Below, one piece after another: positions 17,747 to 26,335 of a stretch of DNA of 58,775 nt (the first letter of the stretch is position 1; each line of letters opens with the position of its first letter). Location: positions 1 to 58,775 of the forward strand of contig NZ_BBYR01000068.1 of assembly GCF_001293525.1 (NCBI RefSeq), written 5' to 3'. Made by a program: the position numbers and the translations under genes. The notes beneath the pieces were generated by a model that was given only the letters and a program-made list of their open reading frames with translations, searched no databases and was not told the origin of the DNA. The stretch is from Pseudideonella sakaiensis. Its GTDB lineage: Bacteria; Pseudomonadota; Gammaproteobacteria; Burkholderiales; Burkholderiaceae_C.

Positions 17747-19270
17747 ATGACGCTCTACACCACGGACTACCTGGAGTATTACCTGACCCTGGTAGCTTGG
17801 GTGGTCAACAACGGCATCTGGAGCATCCTCGTGGCCAGCGGCGTGTTCGCGCTGCCGTTCGTGGCCATCGTGATCCAGGAATGGCTCAAGGCCCGCAGCG
17901 AAGGTGCGGACGAGGGCAACAAGGGCGTGCTGTCGTCGATGCGCATCGAGAACCGGGTATGGGTGGCGATCGTGGTCATCATGTTCGCCGGCATCCCGTT
18001 CATCCCGGTGGATCTCGCCACGATCAGGTTCGACACCACGCGCTCCGCGCAATGCCAGGTCAACGTCCCGCTGCCCAACGACACGGGCTGGTCCAACGTC
18101 TACACGGCGCTCAACGACCAGAGCGCGCTGGTGCCGGTGTGGTGGTTCTTCATGCACGCGCTGTCGAAAGCCGTGACGGGCTCCGCGGTGGCGGCGATCC
18201 CCTGCGGCACGGACCTGCGTCAGATCCGCATGGATGTGGATGCCACGCGCATCGACGATCCGGTGCTGGCACAGGAGGTCGCCGACTTCACGCACGACTG
18301 CTACGGGCCGTCGCGCGCCAAGCTGTTCATGAACCGGCCGACGCTCTCCGACGAGCAGATGAACGACGTGACCTGGATCGGGTCGAGTTACTTCCTCGAC
18401 ACGCCCGGCTTCTATGACACCTATCGCGCCAAGACCCCACGCACGGCCTGGCCCTACGACGCGACCCGCGATGCGGGGCTGGCACAGGTGGACAGCGGCG
18501 GCGGCTATCCGTCCTGCCGGCAGTGGTGGGCCGATGGCGGCCAGGGACTGCGCAGCCGGCTGCTGGCACAGGTCGACCCGGACCTGCTGACCCGCATCGG
18601 GCGCTGGGTGGGCTTCCTGTCGCAGAGCGAGGTCAATGACTCGGTGATCCGCGCCGTCGTCTCACCGCGGCAGCAGAAGATGAACCAGGGCGCCGTCTAC
18701 ACCGACTACGGCGGCCAGATCGACAAGACGCTGCCGAACATCGTCACGCGCGGCGCGAGCGACCTGGGGCTGACCGTCGGCTCGCTGGGCTTCTTTCCGG
18801 CGATGGACGTGGTGCGCCAGGCGCTGCCGATGGTGCTGTCCATGCTCAAGATGGCGCTCGTCATCTGCATCCCGCTGGTGCTGCTGATCGGCACCTACGA
18901 CCTGAAGACGGTGGTGACGGTGAGCTGCGTCCAGTTCGCGCTGTTCTTCGTGGACTTCTGGTTCCAGCTCGCGCGCTGGATAGACAGCACGATCCTGGAT
19001 GCGCTCTACGGCTGGGGGTTTGGCGCGGACAGGCCGCACACGAACTTCGATCCGCTGATCGGCTTGAACAACGCCTTTGGCGACATGCTCCTTAACTTCG
19101 TCATGGCGATGATGTTCATCGTGCTGCCGACGTTTTGGGTCATGGCATTGGCTTGGGCAGGCGTTCGCACGGGAAATATCGTGCAGGGGTTGTCCACCGC
19201 CACCTCGGACGCCAAGGGCGCTGGGGGGCGTGGCGCTGGTATGGCAATGAGCGCCGTATCGAAGAAGTGA
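17747..19270 (+). CDS. TraG N-terminal-domain conjugative protein
   Basis: 507 residues; GGGAGGC precedes the ATG. The protein has N-terminal hydrophobic spans (about 12-45 and 67-85), a long periplasmic part with cysteines (SAQCQVNVPLP, HDCYGPSRAK) and a C-terminal cluster of three to four spans (ALPMVLSMLKMALVICIPLVLL, ALFFVDFWFQLARW, MLLNFVMAMMFIVLPTFWVMALAWAGV). This is the TraG_N layout. F-type TraG works in pilus assembly and mating-pair stabilisation. It ends the rightward transfer block; a convergent small gene follows after 7 bp. Confidence 0.85.
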   Translation: MTLYTTDYLEYYLTLVAWVVNNGIWSILVASGVFALPFVAIVIQEWLKARSEGADEGNKGVLSSMRIENRVWVAIVVIMFAGIPFIPVDLATIRFDTTRSAQCQVNVPLPNDTGWSNVYTALNDQSALVPVWWFFMHALSKAVTGSAVAAIPCGTDLRQIRMDVDATRIDDPVLAQEVADFTHDCYGPSRAKLFMNRPTLSDEQMNDVTWIGSSYFLDTPGFYDTYRAKTPRTAWPYDATRDAGLAQVDSGGGYPSCRQWWADGGQGLRSRLLAQVDPDLLTRIGRWVGFLSQSEVNDSVIRAVVSPRQQKMNQGAVYTDYGGQIDKTLPNIVTRGASDLGLTVGSLGFFPAMDVVRQALPMVLSMLKMALVICIPLVLLIGTYDLKTVVTVSCVQFALFFVDFWFQLARWIDSTILDALYGWGFGADRPHTNFDPLIGLNNAFGDMLLNFVMAMMFIVLPTFWVMALAWAGVRTGNIVQGLSTATSDAKGAGGRGAGMAMSAVSKK

Positions 19271-19277
19271 CCGCCGT

Positions 19278-19643
19278 TCAGTCGTCGTCGGTCACATGCG
19301 GGTCGATGCGCCAGTCGCTCTTGTCATAAAGCCCGAAGCCGTTGGGGCCTTCCCTCCACTCGGGTTGCGGTTCCTCTTGATCAGGGTCGTCGTGCTGCAC
19401 GAGCCATGCAGCAGTCACCGCAAAGGCAAGCAGCAGGGCCAGCCAGAACGCGGAGTAGAGCAGCGCACCGAGCACGGCGAGCTTGACGATCCAGAGCACC
19501 GCCGTCGCCGCGCCCGCAGGCACCCCGCGCGTCACCAGCCAGCCGGCGACACGCTGCTCGCGGCGCAGGTATCCACGCCAGGCACGGCCAGCCCCCCGGC
19601 CCAGCCGGTGGCTCCAGCGTCCGTTGTGCGTGTTGGTGGTCAT
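19278..19643 (-). CDS. DUF3742-like small membrane protein
   Basis: 121 residues read leftwards. Starts at 19643 (MTTN) or 19649 (MSMTTN) are possible; GAGG at 10 or 4 bp favours 19643. Basic N-terminus (RLGRGAGRAWRGYLRREQRV), two spans (TAVLWIVKLAVLGALLYSAFWLALLLAFAVTAAWL region) and an acidic tail ending EGPNGFGLYDKSDWRIDPH are characteristic of the DUF3742 proteins found at the end of PFGI-1-like transfer blocks. Function unknown. Confidence 0.75.
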   Translation of the reverse strand: MTTNTHNGRWSHRLGRGAGRAWRGYLRREQRVAGWLVTRGVPAGAATAVLWIVKLAVLGALLYSAFWLALLLAFAVTAAWLVQHDDPDQEEPQPEWREGPNGFGLYDKSDWRIDPHVTDDD

Positions 19644-19771
19644 GCTCATATGCCTCGGCTTCAGTGGTGCCTCACCTCGCGGAGCGGCCGGTCGTGGCCT
19701 GCCCTCCAGCATAGACCGCGATCAGGAGGGCGGGTTGCGGCCGGCAGAGCCGGGTTGGCTCGGGTCGCAGA

Positions 19772-19856
19772 TCGATTAGATTCTGCACGATAAATCAAAC
19801 CTAATGCTACTTTCCATGCACGTTCTTGCAATGGTTCTAGGGTCGATTGGATTCTG
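19772..19856 (+). promoter_or_regulatory. direct-repeat operator candidate before abiEi
   Basis: Two copies of TCGATTRGATTCTG stand at 19772-19785 and 19843-19856 (13 of 14 bases identical), 71 bp apart in an A+T-rich stretch just before the abiEi start at 19872. AbiEi antitoxins are known to repress their own operon by binding repeats upstream, so these are plausible operators. The second copy overlaps where a promoter should lie. Confidence 0.5.
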
Positions 19857-19871
19857 TGTTATTTTTATAAC

Positions 19872-20630
19872 ATGGATGGAAATTCTCGGCACCAGGTAAT
19901 CAAGCGACTGCAGGCGGGACTCCCCCGCGGGGCGCCGTTCGACCTTGCCACCCTGAGCCAGTTCGGGGTGTCGCCCCAGCTCGCCGCCCACTATGCCGAC
20001 GGCGGGTGGCTCGTGCGCCTGGCCCATGGCGTCTATGCCTTCCCGAACGATGAGTTCGGGGTCTACGGTGCGCTGAAGTTCCTGCAACAGCGCGTGCCCG
20101 GCCTGCACGTCGGCGGCAAGAGCGCCCTGGCCCTGCAGGGGGTGCGGCACAACCTGGGCAGCCGGGAGGCGCTGGTGCTGTGGGGCGACGGTCGCTTCGC
20201 GTTGCCGGCCTGGTTCACTTCGCGCTTTCCGGCCCGCTATGTCCACGCCCGCCTGTTCGACTGGCCGGACACGGCGCTGGCCGGCAAGACCCTGACCACG
20301 CCGCCTGGCCTGCCCGAGGATCTGCGGGTGGCAGCCCCCGAGCGTGCCGTTCTGGAGCTGCTGTACGAAGCCGGCGTCAAGCAGAGCCTCGAAGAGGCCC
20401 GCAACCTCTTTGATGGACTGCGTTCCCCCCGCAAGGACTTGCTCGGACAACTGCTGTCCTGCTGCACCAGCGTGAAGGCCGTGCGCCTGTTCCTGACCTG
20501 GGCGCGCGAGACCAGCCTCGTGGATGTCGATGCCCTGCTGGAGCAGTACCCGGTTCGCACCGGCAGCAACACGCGCTGGATGAGCCGGCTCGATGACGGC
20601 ACCTTGCTGAGCCTGAGACCTCATGGATAA
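19872..20630 (+). CDS. abiEi: type IV antitoxin, AbiEi family
   Basis: 252 residues. An N-terminal winged-helix domain (about residues 1-60, with LSQFGVSPQLAAHYADGGWLVRLAHGVYAF) is followed by the AbiEi C-terminal domain containing GKSALALQGVRHNLG and PERAVLELLYEAG. AbiEi represses the operon and counteracts the toxin without direct binding (type IV). It overlaps the toxin gene by 8 bp, so the two are co-translated. Such pairs stabilise ICEs and can give abortive phage protection. Confidence 0.88.
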   Translation: MDGNSRHQVIKRLQAGLPRGAPFDLATLSQFGVSPQLAAHYADGGWLVRLAHGVYAFPNDEFGVYGALKFLQQRVPGLHVGGKSALALQGVRHNLGSREALVLWGDGRFALPAWFTSRFPARYVHARLFDWPDTALAGKTLTTPPGLPEDLRVAAPERAVLELLYEAGVKQSLEEARNLFDGLRSPRKDLLGQLLSCCTSVKAVRLFLTWARETSLVDVDALLEQYPVRTGSNTRWMSRLDDGTLLSLRPHG

Positions 20631-21543
20631 GACCTACGCGGACACCGTTCGCCTGCTGCTGGCCGTCGCGCCCGACGTGTTCGCCAACGACATCTTCGCC
20701 ATGAAGGGCGGCACGGCCATCAACCTCTTCGTGCGGGACATGCCGCGCCTTTCGGTGGACATCGACGTGGTGTACCTCCCGTGGCAGACGCCGCGCGACG
20801 AAGCGCTGCAAGCCATCAACCAGGAGCTGGCCGCCATCGCCACGCGCGTTGCGCCACTGGGCGTGCAGACACGCCTGGTTCGCGCCAAGGACCTGGGAGA
20901 CACCAAGCTGATCGTCGAGAACGACGCCAGCCAGGTGAAGATCGAGGTCAACGTCGTGTTCCGAGGCAGCGTGCTGCCCGTCGAGCGGCGGCCGCTGAGC
21001 GCAAAGACCAGCGATCTGTTCGGCGTCGAGTTCGAGCTGCCGGTTCTGGCACCGGACGAGCTGTACGCCAGCAAGCTGGTGGCCGCGCTGGATCGGCAGC
21101 ACCCCCGCGACCTGTTCGACGTGTGGCAGCTCTACGAATCGGGCGACATCAGCGACGGCATGGTCGAGTGCTTCGTGATCTATCTGGCGGGCCACAACCG
21201 GCCGCCCCACGAAGTGCTGTTCGGCAACGACAAGGACATCGCCGGCGAGTACGAGCGGGCCTTTGTCGGCATGACCGAAGTGGGCTGCTCCCTGGAGACA
21301 CTGCTCGACGCTCGCGCCAGGGTGCGGCGCGAGCTGCCACAGCGACTGAGCACCGCGCACAAGCAGTTTCTGAGCGGGCTGGCGCGCGCAGAACCGGACT
21401 GGTCGCTGGTGCAATGCCAGCACGCCGCGCAACTGCCGGCACTGCGCTGGAAGCTCGCCAATCTCGAAACCTTCCGCAAGCGCCGTCCCGACGACTTCGC
21501 AGCGCAATCCGCCGCCCTCGACACCGGCTTGGGCCAGAGCTGA
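20623..21543 (+). CDS. abiEii: AbiEii/AbiGii-type nucleotidyltransferase toxin
   Basis: 306 residues. Near residue 27 the motif MKGGTAINLFVRDMPRLSVDIDVV shows the GG[T/S] and D-x-D catalytic elements of DUF1814 nucleotidyltransferases, and AKTSDLFGVEFELPVLAPDELYASKLVAALDRQHPRDLFD region carries the further family motif with Lys and Asp (K151-like, RDLFD). Relatives add nucleotides to tRNA acceptor ends and block growth. The start lies within the 3' end of abiEi. Confidence 0.88.
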   Translation: MDKTYADTVRLLLAVAPDVFANDIFAMKGGTAINLFVRDMPRLSVDIDVVYLPWQTPRDEALQAINQELAAIATRVAPLGVQTRLVRAKDLGDTKLIVENDASQVKIEVNVVFRGSVLPVERRPLSAKTSDLFGVEFELPVLAPDELYASKLVAALDRQHPRDLFDVWQLYESGDISDGMVECFVIYLAGHNRPPHEVLFGNDKDIAGEYERAFVGMTEVGCSLETLLDARARVRRELPQRLSTAHKQFLSGLARAEPDWSLVQCQHAAQLPALRWKLANLETFRKRRPDDFAAQSAALDTGLGQS

Positions 21544-21614
21544 CGAACATCCCGCAGCTTCCGGCTTGCCGGGATTGCCCCATGCCGCATTCATCGTGGC
21601 ACCCGCGCAGCAGC

Positions 21615-21710
21615 GGCCCTATACCCAAAAGCTTCCGACAAAGGCCAAAGGGCTGGGAAGGGGCAAAGGAAGGGCGCCAAGGGGAAAGGCCCTATCCTGA
21701 AAAGGCCAAA
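21615..21710 (+). other. candidate oriT region upstream of traI
   Basis: The non-coding stretch just before traI holds two copies of a composite repeat: GGCCCTAT at 21615-21622 and 21688-21695, each followed by AAAGGCCAAA at 21640-21649 and 21701-21710. Between them lies a purine-rich, AAGG-rich tract. In ICEs of this class the origin of transfer lies next to the MOBH relaxase gene, and repeats with strand asymmetry are usual there. No nick site can be named from sequence alone. Confidence 0.4.
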
Positions 21711-21746
21711 AGGCGCCCCCGAGCAGCCCGTCATCCGGGGTTCGCC

Positions 21747-23597
21747 ATGCTCTCGCTGTTCCAGCGCAAAAGGGTGCCACCCACCGCCGGCACGCCGCCC
21801 ACCTCCGCCATCGAAACTCCGAAAGGGTCGATGCGGCCGGAGTCGGCCGCATCGCTGCTGGCCACGCCGCGCCGGCAGAAACTGCTGGAACACATCTGGC
21901 AGCGCACATCGCTCTCGCGCCGGCAGTTCGCCACGCTCTACCTCGCCCCACTGGAGCGCTACGCCGAGCTGGTCCAGCAGTTCCCGGCCTCCGAGAACCA
22001 CCACCATGCCTATCCGGGCGGCATGCTGGACCACGGCCTGGAGATCGTCGCCTATGCGCTGAAGCTGCGGCAGTCATACCTGCTGCCTGCGGGCGTCACG
22101 CCGGAGGCACAGGCGGCCCAGGCCGAGGCCTGGACCGCAGGCACGGCCTACGCGGCCCTGCTGCACGACATCGGCAAGATTGCGGTCGATCTGCACGTCG
22201 AGCATGCCGACGGCAGCGTCTGGCATCCCTGGCACGGCCCACTGCGAAAGCCCTACCGCTTCCGTTACCGAAAGGAGCGTGAGTACCGCCTGCACAGCGC
22301 CGCCACCGGGCTGCTCTACGCGCGCCTTCTCGATCGGGACATCTTCGACTGGCTCAGCGGCTATCCCGACCTCTGGGCCGCGCTGCTGTACGTGCTGGCC
22401 GGCCAGTACGAGCACTCCGGCACGCTCGGCGAGCTGGTCGTGCAGGCCGACCAGGCATCGGTCGCCCAGGAACTCGGCGGCGATCCCAGCAAGGCGCTGG
22501 CGGCGCCCAAGCATGCGCTGCAACGCAAATTGCTCGACGGCTTGCGCTACCTGCTCAAGGAAGCGTTCAAGTTGAACCAGGCCGGCCCGGCGGACGGTTG
22601 GCTGACCCAAGACGCCTTGTGGCTGGTGAGCAAGACTGTCTCCGACAAGCTGCGCGCACATCTGCTGTCACAGGGCATCGACGGCATCCCGGCCAGCAAT
22701 ACGGCGGTGTTCAACGTGCTGCAGGATCACGGCATCGTGCAACCGACGCCGGATGGCAAGGCGATCTGGAAGGCTACCGTCACCAGCGACGCCGGCTGGT
22801 CGCACGCCTTCACCTTCCTGAAGCTCTCGCCGGCGATGATCTGGGATGCCGCCGACCGGCCGGCGCCGTTCGCAGGCCGTGTGCAGGTCGAAGAGGAACA
22901 AGCGGAGCCGACGCCGCAGGCGCCGGCGGTGGCTGATGGGCCGCGCGTGGAAGGCACCGAAGCTGCACCCGCGAGCGCGGCGCCGATCGCATCCGCAGCC
23001 ATGGACACCGGCGTCGCAGCGCTGCTCGACCTGCTGGGCGACACCGCTCCACCCACCGCGCCGGAGACCCCGAGTTCCCCTGTTGCCGAGCCCAAGCCGG
23101 CCCCTTCGACCATGCCCCCGCCGCAGATGAGCCTCGCGCCTTCCCAGGATCGCGCGGAGCCCTCTGGGGCGCACTTCATGGCCTGGCTGCGTCAGAGCGT
23201 CCAGACGCGCAAGCTCATCATCAACGACGCCAAGGCCCTGGTGCATACCGTCGCCGGTACGACCTATCTCGTCAGCCCCGGCGTGTTCCAGCGCTACGCG
23301 CAGGAGTACCTTCAAGTCGCCGCGCTGGCCAAGCAGGAGAAGCTGGAGGGGTGGCAGTGGGTGCAGAAGCGCTTCGAGAAGTTGGGACAGCACCGCAAGC
23401 AGCCGAGCGGGCTGAACATCTGGACCTGCGAAGTCACGGGGCCGCGCAAGTCGCGCCGGCTGCACGGCTACCTGCTCGTCAGCCCGGATGCGCTGTTCCA
23501 GGAGACGCCGCCAGACAACCCATACCTGCGGCTCCTCAACGAGGCCGCAAAGCGCGAAGATTCAGCCCTTGGGGCCAAGGACGACGATCAGGCGTAG
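21747..23597 (+). CDS. traI: MOBH-type relaxase TraI (PFL_4751 family)
   Basis: 616 residues from the ATG at 21747; upstream in-frame codons belong to the non-coding repeat region. The N-terminal TraI_2 domain has the HD-type metal motif: ENHHHAYPGGMLDHGLEI near residue 75 and LLHDIGKIAVDLHVEHADG near 140. A proline/alanine-rich linker (about 400-455) leads to a C-terminal winged domain (FMAWLRQSVQTRKLIINDAKALVHTV). The enzyme nicks oriT and pilots the strand into the recipient. Length and layout are normal for PFGI-1-class relaxases. Confidence 0.93.
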   Translation: MLSLFQRKRVPPTAGTPPTSAIETPKGSMRPESAASLLATPRRQKLLEHIWQRTSLSRRQFATLYLAPLERYAELVQQFPASENHHHAYPGGMLDHGLEIVAYALKLRQSYLLPAGVTPEAQAAQAEAWTAGTAYAALLHDIGKIAVDLHVEHADGSVWHPWHGPLRKPYRFRYRKEREYRLHSAATGLLYARLLDRDIFDWLSGYPDLWAALLYVLAGQYEHSGTLGELVVQADQASVAQELGGDPSKALAAPKHALQRKLLDGLRYLLKEAFKLNQAGPADGWLTQDALWLVSKTVSDKLRAHLLSQGIDGIPASNTAVFNVLQDHGIVQPTPDGKAIWKATVTSDAGWSHAFTFLKLSPAMIWDAADRPAPFAGRVQVEEEQAEPTPQAPAVADGPRVEGTEAAPASAAPIASAAMDTGVAALLDLLGDTAPPTAPETPSSPVAEPKPAPSTMPPPQMSLAPSQDRAEPSGAHFMAWLRQSVQTRKLIINDAKALVHTVAGTTYLVSPGVFQRYAQEYLQVAALAKQEKLEGWQWVQKRFEKLGQHRKQPSGLNIWTCEVTGPRKSRRLHGYLLVSPDALFQETPPDNPYLRLLNEAAKREDSALGAKDDDQA

Positions 23598-23623
23598 GCA
23601 TGCGACCGCTGTGCGGGCCGGCT

Positions 23624-23929
23624 TCAATCTGCGGATGGGGCCGACTCCGCCAGCTTGGCTTCGGTCAGAGTCATCAAGTGGGCGGAACTGCATTTCAGCG
23701 CACGGGCAATCTTGAGGATGAGAGGGAGCGTGGGGACATGCTCGCCGCGCTCGATCTTGCCCATGTGCGACCGTTCGATGCCGGCCATGTGGGCCAGCGT
23801 TTCCTGAGCGATGCCCTGGTTGGTTCTTTCTTCCCGCACGGCAGCCCCAAACGCGATGGCTGGTTCCGCTTCGTAGGTAGTGGTGCCGGTGGGGCGGCCC
23901 CTTTGGATCGAACGCTTTGGCATTGCCAA
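23624..23929 (-). CDS. XRE-family HTH regulator
   Basis: 101 residues; the start could also be the Met at 23923. A helix-turn-helix spans about residues 28-82 (FGAAVREERTNQGIAQETLAHMAGIERSHMGKIERGE), a clean Cro/C1 type, with a short basic N-terminal extension. It is convergent with traI and divergent from the LysR-like gene, whose transcript would start within or close to this gene. A role in controlling transfer genes is plausible. Confidence 0.82.
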   Translation of the reverse strand: MAMPKRSIQRGRPTGTTTYEAEPAIAFGAAVREERTNQGIAQETLAHMAGIERSHMGKIERGEHVPTLPLILKIARALKCSSAHLMTLTEAKLAESAPSAD

Positions 23930-24029
23930 GAGCGTCGAACACGGTCACGATTTAAACCACGTTAAACTTAACTCATTCAACGACTTCGAGATCAGTTGCC
24001 ACGACTTCACCGCCTGGGGGGAGCTGGAC

Positions 24030-24656
24030 GTGGAATCGAGTGACATCACCGCCGAAATTCGCATGGCCGTCCTCGGCGAATGGGTGCCTCCCCAGCTCGC
24101 CGACGTGCTCGCCCTGCAGCGCGCCGAAGAGCCGGAGACTCATGCCGTCCTGGCCGGATGGACAGATCCCGGTCGAGGCGCGGAGCTGCCGGGCGACGGC
24201 TTCGACTTCGCCTTGTCTGCGGCTGCCCGGCAGTGGCCTGGCTGGATATGCGAGCCGCTGTGGCATGACACGCTGGCGGTCGCCGTGGCCAAGCGCTCCC
24301 ACCTGCTGGCCTACCGTGAAGTGCCGTGCGAGGAAGTGCTCAAGCAGCCCTTGATCTGCTCGCAGTCCACGGCCGATGAACCATGGCGCGTGACCGTGCA
24401 GCGCGTGTTCGAAAACGCGCTGCAGGAGCGGGAGCAAACGGTGGAGACATTCGATGTGGCGATGACGCTGGTTGCTGCCGGGTACGGGATCGCCATTGCG
24501 CCTGCCGCGAGACTGGCGAGCTACCTACGCCGAGGCATCGCCGTACGGCCGCTGGCCGGCGCACCAATGATCGTGATGGCTTACCTGCTCCGCCGCAACG
24601 CTACCTTGTCGGACACCCAGGCAAGATTCGCCCGCCGCGCGCGCTTGGTGTCCTGA
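24030..24656 (+). CDS. LysR substrate-binding domain protein lacking a DNA-binding domain
   Basis: 208 residues from a GTG at 24030 with GGGGGAG upstream; further upstream the frame does not look coding. It matches the two-lobed effector domain of LysR regulators only: [43 protein letters not shown] and the C-terminal [13 protein letters not shown]. No HTH is encoded upstream. Such orphan effector domains follow traI in several ICEs of this class. It may be a decayed regulator or a ligand-binding partner of another LysR protein. Confidence 0.65.
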   Translation: MESSDITAEIRMAVLGEWVPPQLADVLALQRAEEPETHAVLAGWTDPGRGAELPGDGFDFALSAAARQWPGWICEPLWHDTLAVAVAKRSHLLAYREVPCEEVLKQPLICSQSTADEPWRVTVQRVFENALQEREQTVETFDVAMTLVAAGYGIAIAPAARLASYLRRGIAVRPLAGAPMIVMAYLLRRNATLSDTQARFARRARLVS

Positions 24657-24837
24657 CTGATGCGCTGGCCTTCCCATTGATGCGTAACGGCCGGAACTGC
24701 ACGTCTTCGGCCCTCCGGCTCTGCCGCCATACGTAGTCGCCGATCAAATTGATGTGCTCCCAGCCCAGCGGCGACAGGTATTGCAGCAACCCGTCGTCGA
24801 TCCCGTTGCCGGAGTCGCGCAGCGCCTGCGTCGCAGC
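24601..24837 (-). pseudogene. tnpA: remnant of a Tn3-family transposase (C-terminal end)
   Basis: Read leftwards directly after the pbrC stop, the frame gives [18 protein letters not shown] followed by [19 protein letters not shown] and, at 24682, FRPLR. This is the conserved C-terminal end of Tn3-family transposases. The rest of the gene and a recognisable 38-bp terminal repeat are missing, and the tail runs into the 3' end of the LysR-like gene. It suggests that the pbr module once travelled in a Tn3-type transposon. Confidence 0.75.
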
Positions 24838-25198
24838 TCATCCTGACAACAATCTACCCTTGTTACCCTTGTCTCGAATTTCAAGGAACCTAGCGATCAA
24901 ACAGCCGACTCCGATGGAGATCGCAACATCGGCGAGGTTGAACGCGGGCCAGTGCATGCCCTGCCAGTGGAAGTCGAGGAAGTCCACAACCTGACCGCGC
25001 AGCAGGCGATCCACCACGTTGCCAAGTGCCCCGCCAAGAATGAGGCTGTAGCCGACGGCTTCGAAGCGCGGCAGCGTCTGCTTCAGTTGTCGGATGAGCC
25101 AGACCGCGACGAGCAGTCCTAACGTGATGAAGAAGTAACGTTGCCAGCCACTCGCTCCGGCCAAAAAGCTGAACGCGGCGCCCGGATTGAGCACATGC
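24838..25198 (-). pseudogene. pbrC: 3' half of the split pbrBC gene (signal peptidase II part)
   Basis: From [11 protein letters not shown] onward this is the C-terminal two thirds of signal peptidase II, including both catalytic Asp motifs [10 protein letters not shown] and FNLADVAIS. The N-terminal part of the enzyme is at 28211 and beyond, at the end of the PAP2 domain, separated by 3,012 bp of inserted DNA. The shared codons His-Val-Leu lie on the duplicated 9 bp. An ATG inside the insert (25254, MRIDDHDQ) keeps this fragment open, but a protein without the first membrane span is unlikely to work. Confidence 0.85.
25190..25198. repeat. 9-bp target duplication, left copy
   Basis: AGCACATGC, identical to 28211-28219. 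On the intact gene it encodes His-Val-Leu of signal peptidase II and would be present once. Confidence 0.8.
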
Positions 25199-25254
25199 GC
25201 GCGCTCACCATCCGTGAGCGGGGACAAACATTGATCGTGATCGTCGATTCTCAT

Positions 25255-25599
25255 GCGATCTGATCAGCAATTCGCGCCGGTCGTGACCGGCAACAGCCCG
25301 GAGCGGAAGTCACGTGCGCCGAACTGGCTACTCGGAAGCGGCCACTGGTCAAGTAGATAGCTCGATAGTGTTGCGGCCATCCATGCGGGATCGTATGGAA
25401 AGCGCTTTCAGTCGGAACGGTGATGTCTAGCGCCAGCCGTCGTAATGCGCCCATCGTGATGGTAGTCAGCGCCCCATCGCTCCGCGCGACGGGAGCGGCG
25501 CGCCCGTTATCCCGAGCGGCCGTTGCTGCGTATAAACTGATGCAGGGGGTAAATCCGTCTCCCCTGAAAACCCAGTGGCGCGAAGCTCTCGGAGACTAA
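25255..25599 (+). other. left flank and promoter region of the inserted element
   Basis: No gene is supported here. A -10-like TATAAA occurs in the stretch GCGTATAAACTGATGC (about 25528-25543), 60 bp before the unknown gene, whose start has CGGAGA 5 bp upstream. The region includes the inner inverted repeat copy TGATCAGCAA near 25261. Confidence 0.35.
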
Positions 25600-26154
25600 A
25601 TGGCATTCTTCAATTTTTGGAAACGCGGCGACTCGGCAGGTCCCAAAAATCCGCACAGAAATCTAAGCATCACGACTGGCTTGCGGCTAGAGGATGTTGA
25701 TGTAGACGTTCTATTCATCGCCCGCGACGGCCAAGTAGTTTTTGTAAACGACAAGGTCGAACACCTTTTCGAAATCGATCGCGATGGCGACAAGAAGTTG
25801 AATGGCCGGGTCGTCAACATAGCTTTTAGATCGAAAGATAGCGTTGTCGAAACATTTGTTGCGTTCGATGATTCGGATTCTTATTCCATGTTTACTATGG
25901 GTGTCGGCAGGCAGGAAAGACTTGATCTAGTTGCAAGATCGATATTCCAGTACTTCGGAAGGAACTCTTTTCATGAGCTGTTCAGCTCGACTGCACAGTA
26001 CTCGACCCAATATATCTACGTATTCAAGCTATACCAGAAAGGCGCAAGATACTTCATGGTCAATGCGTCGCAATCTGCAGCATATCTGATCGATGGCAAC
26101 CGACTTAAAAGAGAGGGCGTCGATAAGTTAAAAAGCGAGTTCTGGGACAGTTAA
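25600..26154 (+). CDS. unknown protein of the inserted element
   Basis: 184 residues, no homologue recognised. No signal peptide or membrane span. The N-terminus is short and basic (NFWKRGD), then DVDVDVLFIARDGQVVFVNDKVEHLFEI suggests a PAS-like or small alpha/beta fold (my guess only); the C-terminal half is aromatic-rich (IFQYFGRNSFHELFS, YIYVFKLYQKGARYFM). A good ribosome binding site and a codon pattern unlike the surrounding ICE support a real but foreign gene. The gap of 181 bp to the next gene suggests a separate transcript is possible. Confidence 0.6.
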   Translation: MAFFNFWKRGDSAGPKNPHRNLSITTGLRLEDVDVDVLFIARDGQVVFVNDKVEHLFEIDRDGDKKLNGRVVNIAFRSKDSVVETFVAFDDSDSYSMFTMGVGRQERLDLVARSIFQYFGRNSFHELFSSTAQYSTQYIYVFKLYQKGARYFMVNASQSAAYLIDGNRLKREGVDKLKSEFWDS

Positions 26155-26335
26155 ACGTGATACCTGTCGCCGCTTTGAATATTGCACGACTAGCTCTGCG
26201 GCAATACCCGTCGGATTAGTACGTAACAATGGCTGAAACGTTCTGCCCGAACCCAACTATTCGAACGATGTGTCTGTCACTGCAAAAATCTCCGCGAGAA
26301 GCGCCTCTTGGCACGTATCCGCGCAGTGATCTTCA

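Noticed and set aside
23880-24029. Longer start for the LysR-like gene at 23880
   Set aside because: The added residues do not resemble an HTH, overlap the XRE regulator gene on the other strand and lack a ribosome binding site.
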